A DNA stretch of 64,000 bases from JBBSEX01 sp038239345 (GTDB lineage: Bacteria > Acidobacteriota > Terriglobia > Bryobacterales > Bryobacteraceae), in contig JBBSEX010000017.1 in NCBI GenBank assembly GCA_038239345.1, positions 1-64,000 on the forward strand, read 5' to 3'. Positions 8,084-15,182 of the stretch are shown in pieces. Positions within the stretch are counted from its first letter, which is position 1. Each line of letters begins with the position of its first letter. Position numbers and translations under genes: made by a program. Below the pieces are notes generated by a model, which was not told the origin of the DNA, did no database searches, and worked only from the letters and a program-made list of their open reading frames with translations.

Positions 8084-9864
8084 ATTCGCTACGCATTCTT
8101 CTATCGTTTGGGGCGGTGTGCGCGACGGCTGTTGCCCAGCACCCCACCTCATCGCAAACGATGTTCCCGGCGGTTCGAGGGACGCATGAGATGGTGGGCG
8201 CGGCGAATAACCTGGAAGTGCAAGCGGGCTTGCGGATGCTGTCCAAGGGCGGAAATGCGGTGGATGCCGGCGTCGCGGCGGTGCTTGCGGCCACTGTAAC
8301 CGAACAGAGCCGATTCGGATTGGGCGGTGAAATTCCGATACTCATCAAGATGACCGGCAAGCCGGCGATCGCCATCAGTGGGATCGGTGTCGCTCCGGCG
8401 AAAGCTACGATCGAATTCTATCGGAATCGCGAGCCGGAACCTTGGGAGGATGCGCAGAAAATGCCTGTCGTGCCGGTACAAGGCATTCGCGCGGCAATTA
8501 CTCCCGGTGTAATCGACGGCGTAATTCTGGCCCTGCGCCAGTACGGAACGATGTCCTTCGCCGAAGTCGCGCAGCCAGCCATCGATTATGCAGAGAACGG
8601 CTTTCCGATCGCCGAGGAATTCGCCAGCTTCCTGAAGGGCTATCAGCCGATACACGAACTATGGCCGGCTTCGATGGCCTTCTTCTATCCCAAGGGAACG
8701 GCGCCATCGCGCGGCGATTTGGTGACGATGAAACCACTGGCGAACACATTTCGCGAGTTGGCCGCGGCGGAGAAAAAGGCCCGGGGCAATCGCGACGCCA
8801 AGTTGGTGGCCGTTCGCAATCTGTTCTACAAGGGGTCAATTGCCAAGCGCCTCGCGCAGTTTTCAGCGGAAAACCGGGGGCTGATCGCCTACGAGGACCT
8901 GGCCAATTTCAAGGCTGAAACCGACACGCCGCGCACCACCAACTATCGCGGCTACGAAATAAATAAGCCGGGATTCTGGACGCAAGGGCCCGTGATGTTG
9001 GAAGCTTTCAATATTCTGGAAGGGTTCGACCTGAAAGCCATGGGTCATAACAGCCCGCAGTATCTCCACACCGTGATTGAGGCCGTGAAGCTGGCCTTCG
9101 CCGATCGCGATCGTTACTATGGCGATCCGAAATTCAGCAAGATCCCCGAAGAAATTCTGCTGTCGAAGGAATACGCCGCGGAGCGCCGCAAGCTGATCGA
9201 TCCTGACAAAGCGTCGATGGAAAGCCGCCCGGGGACGTTCCAACCTTTACTGCCCTTACCGGTAACGCAGTCGCCTTCCGGAGTAGTGCAAGACACCACT
9301 TGCGTGAACGTGATCGATAGCAAAGGCAACGCATTCTCGGCTACGCCAAGCGGAGCCTGGCTGCCTTCGGTTATCGCCGGCGATACGGGCATTCCGTTTT
9401 CCACACGGCTGCAATCGTTCGTCACCACGGCCGGACATCCGAATGAGTTGCTGCCTGGCAAGCGGCCGCGTGTAACGCTGAGTCCGACATTGGTTACGAA
9501 AGATGGCAAGACATTTCTAGTGATGTCGACGCCGGGAGGCGACAATCAGGATCAGGCGATGCTGCAGGCGCTGCTGAATATCTTCGAATTTGGTATGTCG
9601 CCGCAGGAAGCGGTGGAAGCGCCACGATTCCAGACGGAGCATTTCTATAGTTCCTTTGCATTCCATGAATTCGCGCCGGGGCGGGTGAATATTGAGGGCC
9701 GGATGGCCAAGGGCATCGCCGAAGCTTTGACCGCGAAAGGGCATCGGCTGGTTCTCGCGGGCGATTGGAGCAACGGCTCGGCGCCCACGGTAATTCTTGT
9801 CAAAGACGGAGTTCTGCACGGGGCCGCGGATCCGCGACGGGCGCGCATTATTTTCGGCTGGTAG
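8080..9864 (+). CDS. Gamma-glutamyltransferase, exported
   Basis: 594 residues with a signal peptide (MNSLRILLSFGAVCATAVAQ), so periplasmic. The N-terminal chain has the family blocks LSKGGNAVDAGVAA and a GLGGEIP variant. The autocatalytic Thr nucleophile is expected at about residue 406 in QDTTCVNVIDSKGNAFS; canonical enzymes read TTH where this has TTC. The small-chain glycine block normally GGSRI is STPGGDNQDQAML here. The family cleaves gamma-glutamyl bonds of glutathione and related amides after self-processing into two chains. ATG overlaps the methylase stop (ATGA). The altered nucleophile and glycine blocks leave open a related acylase or hydrolase specificity. Confidence 0.85.
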   Translation: MNSLRILLSFGAVCATAVAQHPTSSQTMFPAVRGTHEMVGAANNLEVQAGLRMLSKGGNAVDAGVAAVLAATVTEQSRFGLGGEIPILIKMTGKPAIAISGIGVAPAKATIEFYRNREPEPWEDAQKMPVVPVQGIRAAITPGVIDGVILALRQYGTMSFAEVAQPAIDYAENGFPIAEEFASFLKGYQPIHELWPASMAFFYPKGTAPSRGDLVTMKPLANTFRELAAAEKKARGNRDAKLVAVRNLFYKGSIAKRLAQFSAENRGLIAYEDLANFKAETDTPRTTNYRGYEINKPGFWTQGPVMLEAFNILEGFDLKAMGHNSPQYLHTVIEAVKLAFADRDRYYGDPKFSKIPEEILLSKEYAAERRKLIDPDKASMESRPGTFQPLLPLPVTQSPSGVVQDTTCVNVIDSKGNAFSATPSGAWLPSVIAGDTGIPFSTRLQSFVTTAGHPNELLPGKRPRVTLSPTLVTKDGKTFLVMSTPGGDNQDQAMLQALLNIFEFGMSPQEAVEAPRFQTEHFYSSFAFHEFAPGRVNIEGRMAKGIAEALTAKGHRLVLAGDWSNGSAPTVILVKDGVLHGAADPRRARIIFGW

Positions 9865-9868
9865 CCGA

Positions 9869-10246
9869 TCACAAATTAAGGGCGGTGGGGTGCGATGGCC
9901 GATATAAACCGATCTCTCCGCCACCGGGAAGAGGGATGGTAGTCTTGGTGCCCCACGGTTCTTCTTTCACCTCGGCGCATGTCACACCTTTCGCCGCGAG
10001 GCTCCTGATTACCTCTTGCAGATTGTCGCAAATCAAGTACAGCACGGACCCAAGTAATGCACGGTCCCCATGCCCCTGAGTGAAATTTTCAGTGGCGGGA
10101 TGAAAGGCCGCCTCCGCCGGCGGTAGCTTAAAGAGCAACCAGCCTTGTCCGATATCGAGCGATGGAAAGTCCAGTACATCGCGGAAGAATACCCGATCCG
10201 CTTCTGGATTCTGGCTATAAAACAGAAAGTGAGCGCCGGTGATCAT
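9869..10246 (-). CDS. VOC superfamily (glyoxalase/bleomycin-resistance fold) protein
   Basis: 125 residues from ATG 10246 (MITGAHFLFYSQNPEADRVFF). One vicinal-oxygen-chelate module pair: FRDVLDFPSLDIGQGW, then a LICDNLQEVIRSLAAKG helix and the closing EPWGTKTTIPLPGGGEIGLYRP strand pattern with a final Glu. Such proteins are metal-dependent dioxygenases, isomerases or binding proteins; no specific substrate is evident. The open frame extends 29 codons upstream, but that part crosses a 14-bp inverted repeat and has no family similarity. It converges with the gamma-glutamyltransferase gene, four bases from its stop. Confidence 0.7.
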   Translation of the reverse strand: MITGAHFLFYSQNPEADRVFFRDVLDFPSLDIGQGWLLFKLPPAEAAFHPATENFTQGHGDRALLGSVLYLICDNLQEVIRSLAAKGVTCAEVKEEPWGTKTTIPLPGGGEIGLYRPSHPTALNL

Positions 10247-10265
10247 GGGGGAAAGTTTAGCGCTA

Positions 10266-10305
10266 TTTCGCGGACGTTTACAGGACTTCGCAAACGTCCG
10301 CGAAA
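10266..10305. repeat. Perfect 14-bp inverted repeat with 12-nt loop
   Basis: TTTCGCGGACGTTT at 10266-10279 pairs perfectly with AAACGTCCGCGAAA at 10292-10305; the loop is 12 bases. It lies between two minus-strand genes, 45 bases beyond the stop of the 169-residue protein gene and 20 bases before the VOC start. It has no downstream U-run on the minus strand, so it is not a textbook intrinsic terminator; it could be a REP-type element, a processing hairpin or an operator. Confidence 0.7.
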
Positions 10306-10349
10306 CTATCTGACGCCGCCTCGCCTGTGTCAATCCCCGGGACCCAGCT

Positions 10350-10859
10350 CTAGCGGTGCTGGGAGATTTTCGACATCATCAAAGCCAGCGCGCCGGCGCC
10401 CAGCGCTTTGACCAGAGTGGGGTGCTGGGCATAATAATCGCTAGCCTGATCGATGATCGACGGATCGTGTTTCTCGGCGTGGGCGGCCAATACTTTGACA
10501 TCGTCCGGCGAGACCTGCTGCGCTTGAGCGGGGGTCACCGTGGTGCCGCCGCCCAGCAATCCGCCCAGCCCCGATAGAATGCCACTCGAAAGAAGGGCTG
10601 GCCCGGCACTGGCGATCAACTGATTCAGGATTCCGGCGCGCTGTTCGCCATTTGACTGCCCGAACATGGTGGAAAGCATTTCCGGGAAAGGCGGCGTCTG
10701 GTCGGAGCGAAAAGCGCTGGCCAACCCCGACGAAACCACTGACGGTGGCGCAACTTGAGCCACTTGGTTGAAATCCTGTTCCACATCGGGTGATTGGTGT
10801 GTCCCTTCGGAACCACCATACTGTTGCAAGAGATTGCTAATGTCGTTCATCCAAGCCAT
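10350..10859 (-). CDS. Conserved hypothetical protein (Gln/Gly/Ala-rich, KHDPSIID-type C-terminus)
   Basis: 169 residues, no signal peptide. N-terminal helix NDISNLLQQYGG, a flexible Ser/Gln-rich stretch, a hydrophobic Gly-rich segment (SGILSGLGGLLGGG, about residues 91-104), then a helical end: DDVKVLAAHAEKHDPSIIDQASDYYAQHP followed by a hydrophobic LVKALGAGALALMMSKIS helix. I recognise this arrangement as a widespread uncharacterised bacterial family but know no function. ATG 10859 has a minus-strand purine-rich leader. It sits downstream of the ADOP permease in the same orientation (59-base gap) and upstream of the 10266-10305 hairpin. Confidence 0.65.
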   Translation of the reverse strand: MAWMNDISNLLQQYGGSEGTHQSPDVEQDFNQVAQVAPPSVVSSGLASAFRSDQTPPFPEMLSTMFGQSNGEQRAGILNQLIASAGPALLSSGILSGLGGLLGGGTTVTPAQAQQVSPDDVKVLAAHAEKHDPSIIDQASDYYAQHPTLVKALGAGALALMMSKISQHR

Positions 10860-10918
10860 GCGTAATATCGTCCTCTATGGGAGGGGACGCGGAATATGGA
10901 GATTCCGTTCTGCGATTT

Positions 10919-13558
10919 TTAATTCGCTCGCAACGCCACCATGGGATCGATCTTCGAGGCCCGGCGTGCCGGAAAATAGCCCGCGGCTCCCGCGACGAGG
11001 GCCAATAGGGTGAGGATCGCCAGAAATGTGAGTGGGTCGGTGGCGGTAATGCCGTATAGCAAGCCGCGCAACGATCGCCCCAGCACTATCGCCGCGCCGA
11101 CGCCTAGAAATAATCCAGCGGCCGCCAAGCCCAGCGTCTGGAGCAGAATCCGCCGTTGCAAATCACCAGCCGACGCACCCAGCGCCATACGGATTCCGAT
11201 CTCCTTGCTCCGCTGGCTGACCGAATAAGAAATAACGCCATAGATGCCCAGCGATGCCAATAGCAATGCAAACAGGGCGAAGGCGCCCAACAGGGTAACG
11301 ATAAAGCGCCGTGGCGACACGGACCGGTCGACCATGGTTTGCAGAGTGCGGAATTCATTCATAGCCAGGTTTGGCGCCATGGGGGTGAGCGCGGCGCGAA
11401 TAGCGCCGGCCAAATCGGCTGGCGCGAGGCTTGTGCGAACCACAAGGTCAACCGATTGCACATCACCGGTTTGGCGGACCGGAATGTACATTTCCGAGCC
11501 CGCGCCCAACTCCACCGAGAGATGATGAACGTCGCCGACAATGCCCACCACTTGCCGCTCGGGACCGCCTTTCATCTTCTTGCCCAGGGCATTCTCTCCC
11601 GGCCAGAGATCCCTCGCCATGCTTTCGTTGATCACGATAACGGGCGCAGTGCCAACCGTGTCGCGCTCTGTCAGGTCGCGACCGGCACGCAAGGGAATTC
11701 CCATGGTCTGAAAATATCCATCGCTGATGATATGTACGAAAGCGAGGTGCATTTCCTCCCTGGGATAGATGTGCCCGACTGCTTCAACACTCCAGGTACG
11801 ATTTTTCCCGAGGGGAAGCGAATCCGTAAGACCGGCCACTTCGACGCCGGGAATTTCCTTGGCGCGGCGGAGGGCCTCATTGTAATAGGTGTTGACCTGT
11901 TCCCGCGTCGTGTATTTTGGTCCTGGATCAATCCGTAAGGCGGCGGTGCGCTCAGGGTGGAAGCCGAGATCGATATCCAGCACGCGGAGGAAGCTGCGGA
12001 TTAGCAGTCCCGCGCCGATCAGCAATACGCAGGCGAATGCGACCTCGGAAATCACTAGCGCATTGCGAATCCAACCATGTCCCCGGCCGTCGCTCGATCC
12101 GCGGGTTGTCTCCTTGAGCGTGTCGTGGAGGGAAACGCCAGGAAGTTGAATAGCAGGCAGCAGCCCGAAGAGAATACCGGTGACGAGGGCGATTAATAGC
12201 GTGAAGCCCAGTGCCGCCGGATCGACATGAACCGTCTCCAGGAGGGGAATATTGAGCGATTGCAGGTTCGATAGCGCTTTGGTTCCGGCGAAGGCAAGCA
12301 GCAATCCCAACGCCCCGCCGCAGCAGGAAAGCACGATGCTTTCGGTTAGCATTTGTTTGATCAAACGCATTCGTCCGGCGCCCAGCGCGATGCGAACCGC
12401 GATCTCTTTGCGGCGCGTCGCAGTGCGGGCCAACAGCAGATTCGAGAGATTCGCGCAAACGATCAACATCACCAGGCCGACGGCAAAGGAGAGCACCAGC
12501 AACGCCGTTCGCAAGCGCCCGCTGACGTGATCGCTAAGCAGACTCAATACCGCGCCGAACATGTTGCGCTCAGGATGTGCCTGTTGAATTTGTTTAGCCA
12601 GAATGGTGGCCTCGGCCTGGGCGGTTTGCAGTTTCACTCCCGGCTTCAGGCGGCCAACGATCAATAGGGTGTTGCCCCAGCGATTCGTTTCCGATGTCAG
12701 TGGAAACGGGGAAAATAGATCAAAATTGGTGCCCGGCGCGAAGACTGAGCCAAAGCTGAAAGACGCGGGCAACACCCCGGCTACTGTATACGGCTGATCG
12801 TTCAAAATAATTGCCCGGCCGACGATATGAGTATCGGAGGAGAAACGCCGCTCCCACAGACCATGGCTCAGCAATACTGCCTTGGCGCCGTTCCACTTGC
12901 ACTCTTCGTCGGTAAAATAGCGGCCCAGTTGCGGGACGACGCCAAGAAGCTGGAAGAAATTCTGAGAGACCTGCACGCCGTTTAAACGCTCAGGATCGCC
13001 GGCGCCGGTGAGGTTATTATCGCCGGAGCCATAGAACGCCATGTAGCCGGCCATGTCGGAGAACGACTGGTTCTGCTTCTTGAAATCGAGGAAATTATCA
13101 ACCTGCACAGTCTGGCCCGACAACCCCTCGACGTTTTCATTGATCAGCCAAACCAATTGGTTGGCATCGCGGAAAGGAAGGGATCGCAGGAGCAGCGCGT
13201 TCACCACGCTGAAGACAGATATGCTAGCCCCAATTCCCAATCCGACTATCACGATGGCGAACGTAGTAAAAGCCGCCTCACGGCGCATGGTGCGGAAGGT
13301 GTAGCTCAAATCCTGCGCGAGGTTATCGAAGAAAGGCAGCCCTCGTGTTTCCCGGTGAAGCTCTCGCGTGGGCTCCAAGGCGCCAAGTTTGATCAAAGCC
13401 GCGCGCCGGGCATCTTCGGGCGACATCCCCTGCTGCCGCAACTCATCGCTGAGCATATCGACGTGAGATGTGAGCTCGGCTTGAAATTCCCGGTCCAGGC
13501 CGGACTTTCGGGTCGCGTCGGTCAGCCGCCGCCAGAGTCGCCGCAAGTTATCCTTCAC
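10919..13558 (-). CDS. ADOP-type ABC permease (two MacB-core/FtsX modules)
   Basis: 879 residues from GTG 13558, which overlaps the PadR stop by four bases (GTGA); the longer upstream frame only shadows padR. Order: cytoplasmic N-terminal domain (about 1-85, with LDREFQAELTSHVDMLSDELRQQGMSP in its head), first membrane helix and MacB-like periplasmic core (about 90-330), three FtsX helices (around 355-490, with the RKEIAVRIALGAGR loop), second MacB core (about 510-720) and a second FtsX triplet (RSKEIGIRMALGASAGD loop). This is the acidobacterial duplicated orphan permease family (TIGR03434). No ATPase is nearby. Family members are thought to work as MacB-like exporters; substrate unknown. 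Control by the adjacent PadR is likely. Confidence 0.92.
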   Translation of the reverse strand: MKDNLRRLWRRLTDATRKSGLDREFQAELTSHVDMLSDELRQQGMSPEDARRAALIKLGALEPTRELHRETRGLPFFDNLAQDLSYTFRTMRREAAFTTFAIVIVGLGIGASISVFSVVNALLLRSLPFRDANQLVWLINENVEGLSGQTVQVDNFLDFKKQNQSFSDMAGYMAFYGSGDNNLTGAGDPERLNGVQVSQNFFQLLGVVPQLGRYFTDEECKWNGAKAVLLSHGLWERRFSSDTHIVGRAIILNDQPYTVAGVLPASFSFGSVFAPGTNFDLFSPFPLTSETNRWGNTLLIVGRLKPGVKLQTAQAEATILAKQIQQAHPERNMFGAVLSLLSDHVSGRLRTALLVLSFAVGLVMLIVCANLSNLLLARTATRRKEIAVRIALGAGRMRLIKQMLTESIVLSCCGGALGLLLAFAGTKALSNLQSLNIPLLETVHVDPAALGFTLLIALVTGILFGLLPAIQLPGVSLHDTLKETTRGSSDGRGHGWIRNALVISEVAFACVLLIGAGLLIRSFLRVLDIDLGFHPERTAALRIDPGPKYTTREQVNTYYNEALRRAKEIPGVEVAGLTDSLPLGKNRTWSVEAVGHIYPREEMHLAFVHIISDGYFQTMGIPLRAGRDLTERDTVGTAPVIVINESMARDLWPGENALGKKMKGGPERQVVGIVGDVHHLSVELGAGSEMYIPVRQTGDVQSVDLVVRTSLAPADLAGAIRAALTPMAPNLAMNEFRTLQTMVDRSVSPRRFIVTLLGAFALFALLLASLGIYGVISYSVSQRSKEIGIRMALGASAGDLQRRILLQTLGLAAAGLFLGVGAAIVLGRSLRGLLYGITATDPLTFLAILTLLALVAGAAGYFPARRASKIDPMVALRAN

Positions 13559-13932
13559 TGTCCGGCTCCTTTCACGGCGCCCGGCAGGAATCGCCCGATT
13601 ACTTCGGAAATCCGCTCCCAGTTCTGCGCCTGTTCGGTTAATTGCTTCCGTCCGCTGGCGGTGATTGCGTAGAACTTGGCCTTGCGATTGTTCTCTGAGG
13701 TGCCCCATTCGGCGGAAATCCAACCGCGCTGTTGCAAGCGGACCAGAGATGCATAGATCGTCCCCTGGTTCAGCAGTAGAAGGTCGCCACTAACCTGCTC
13801 AATGCGCCGAGCGATGCCATAACCGTGCAAGGATCCGAGGGTCGCCAGCGTTTGCAAAACCATCAGGTCGAGCGTGCCCTGGAGAAGGTCGAGTTTTTCG
13901 TCTTGGTTAGATCGGGGAACCTTCTGTGGCAT
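13555..13932 (-). CDS. PadR-family transcriptional regulator
   Basis: 125 residues with the PadR winged helix: LLQGTLDLMVLQTLATLGSLHGYGIARRIEQVSG (helices 1-2), LLLNQGTIYASLVRLQQRGWISAEW (recognition helix) and the wing NNRKAKFYAITASGRKQL, ending in a short dimerisation helix. PadR proteins repress neighbouring genes and release DNA on ligand binding. It is the first gene of a two-gene unit with the ADOP permease, an arrangement repeated many times in acidobacterial genomes. Start ATG 13932. The signal and regulated promoter are unknown; an imperfect repeat upstream may be its operator. Confidence 0.92.
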   Translation of the reverse strand: MPQKVPRSNQDEKLDLLQGTLDLMVLQTLATLGSLHGYGIARRIEQVSGDLLLLNQGTIYASLVRLQQRGWISAEWGTSENNRKAKFYAITASGRKQLTEQAQNWERISEVIGRFLPGAVKGAGQ

Positions 13933-13936
13933 GGTG

Positions 13937-13960
13937 ACAGGAGTATGACACAGCTCCTGT
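13937..13960 (-). promoter_or_regulatory. Possible PadR autoregulatory site
   Basis: Directly upstream of padR the short palindrome ACAGCTCCTGT (13950-13960; ACAG-N3-CTGT) is followed by a second copy of its ACAGGAG half at 13937-13943. PadR proteins often bind dyads overlapping their own promoter, so this is a candidate operator. No good sigma-70 boxes could be fixed. Weak evidence only. Confidence 0.25.
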
Positions 13961-13974
13961 AGAATGGCAACAGG

Positions 13975-14430
13975 TCAAGGCGCAGGCTTCCATTCGCTCC
14001 ATGGCACTACGCCCAAATCCGGTTGCGGCGTCTCCGGCAACATGGCTAGGAATTCCAGCAGATTTCCGTCAGGATCGCGAAAATACAACGACACGGCGGG
14101 CATCCACGCCAGCACCACTGGCTGGTTGGTCGGTTGGCCCAGGAAATCGAGCGGTTCGATGCCTGCCTTTGTGAGCCGTGGCGCCGCCGTAAGCACATCC
14201 TCTACATCGAGGCGGAAAGCGAAATGCAGACTCAGGCGTTGCGGTCCGGAGCCGACCTCCCACAGGCCGAGCATCGATTCGCCGGGTGTGCCAATCCAAT
14301 AGAAGGCTATTTTCCGATCGGGGAAGTGGCGGGCTAAGGGTAATCCCAGCAAATCGCCGTAGAACTGCATAGACCGGGCCAGGCTGATAACGGTAACATG
14401 AGTTTCAAAGAGTCCGCGAATGGGAACCAT
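13975..14430 (-). CDS. VOC-family (glyoxalase/fosfomycin-resistance fold) protein
   Basis: 151 residues from ATG 14430 (MVPIRGLFETHVTVISLARSM). Two beta-alpha-beta-beta-beta modules with the typical metal ligands: His in ETHVTV, His in LSLHFAFR and Glu in GNLLEFLAM; FYGDLLGLPLARHFPDRKIAFYWIG and YFRDPDGNLLEF are classical VOC strings. This could be a glyoxalase, thiol transferase or dioxygenase; specificity is not readable. The frame extends 38 codons further upstream, without similarity. Same direction as padR but separated by 42 bases and probably independent of it. Confidence 0.75.
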   Translation of the reverse strand: MVPIRGLFETHVTVISLARSMQFYGDLLGLPLARHFPDRKIAFYWIGTPGESMLGLWEVGSGPQRLSLHFAFRLDVEDVLTAAPRLTKAGIEPLDFLGQPTNQPVVLAWMPAVSLYFRDPDGNLLEFLAMLPETPQPDLGVVPWSEWKPAP

Positions 14431-14558
14431 ATTGGGATTGTGCCATCGTCGCGTGTTGCGGTGGAAACAATCTGTGTCTGGATTTCGACCGTAATAGTTA
14501 TAAATCGGCGTGATTGCGAGATTCCAGCGAATGGACCTCGGCATGCCTTAGTCAAATT

Positions 14559-15128
14559 ATGAAGAGCTGGCCACGAGCGATCTTTTTAGTTTTGTTGATG
14601 AGCGCTTTCGCCTTCGCCGCAAGCTCCTATCAGTACGCCCGAAAACGATTGGCCGGCTCGTTTGCCGTACAGCAATTCGGATTTAGTGTCACCATTCCAC
14701 CCACTGTGGTAGCCTATGGCCCATATTGCTCGGCAAGTGGAATTTGCGGGACCACGCACGGCTTTTGGGGCTCTCTGGAACATGACTCGGAAGCGGAAAT
14801 CTCGTTATTTGCCCGGGCTGATGGGTCGGTTCGCTCTAATGAGGAAGCTGAAAAGTTAATCCTTTCCACAGGACATCCCCAAGGAGTAGACCCGGTTGTA
14901 GTGAGCCGTGTGGGAATGCGACTGGACAGACTTCCGGCGGTTCGGGTGGTTTCGCGCTTCGGATCGACTCTGGTCGACACGGTTTTCGCAGTTCGCAACG
15001 TTTCAAAAGGGAACACGGTGGTGTATCAAATTGTCTTGCGGGGCCGCGGCGCACACTATACAGAAGATAAGCCGGCGATGGACGCGCTGGTTCGATCCTT
15101 CCGCGTGCGATCCATTCCCGGAGTTTAA
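14559..15128 (+). CDS. Exported hypothetical protein
   Basis: 189 residues from ATG 14559, which starts a signal peptide or anchor (MKSWPRAIFLVLLMSAFAFAASS). The mature part is beta-rich, with a cysteine pair close together (YCSASGICG, about residues 56-62) that could form a disulfide, and a C-terminal block SKGNTVVYQIVLRGRG..AHYTEDKPAMDALVRSFRV. The ending resembles lipoprotein-type domains that measure residual fold change (PsbP-like DALVRSFR endings), but I cannot name a family. It is followed 54 bases later by the propeller-phosphoesterase gene. Function unknown. Confidence 0.55.
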   Translation: MKSWPRAIFLVLLMSAFAFAASSYQYARKRLAGSFAVQQFGFSVTIPPTVVAYGPYCSASGICGTTHGFWGSLEHDSEAEISLFARADGSVRSNEEAEKLILSTGHPQGVDPVVVSRVGMRLDRLPAVRVVSRFGSTLVDTVFAVRNVSKGNTVVYQIVLRGRGAHYTEDKPAMDALVRSFRVRSIPGV

Positions 15129-15182
15129 GGCGCGCGCCGGGCAGTCATGCGTTGTTCATCTCGCTTCGGTAGCATTGACAAG

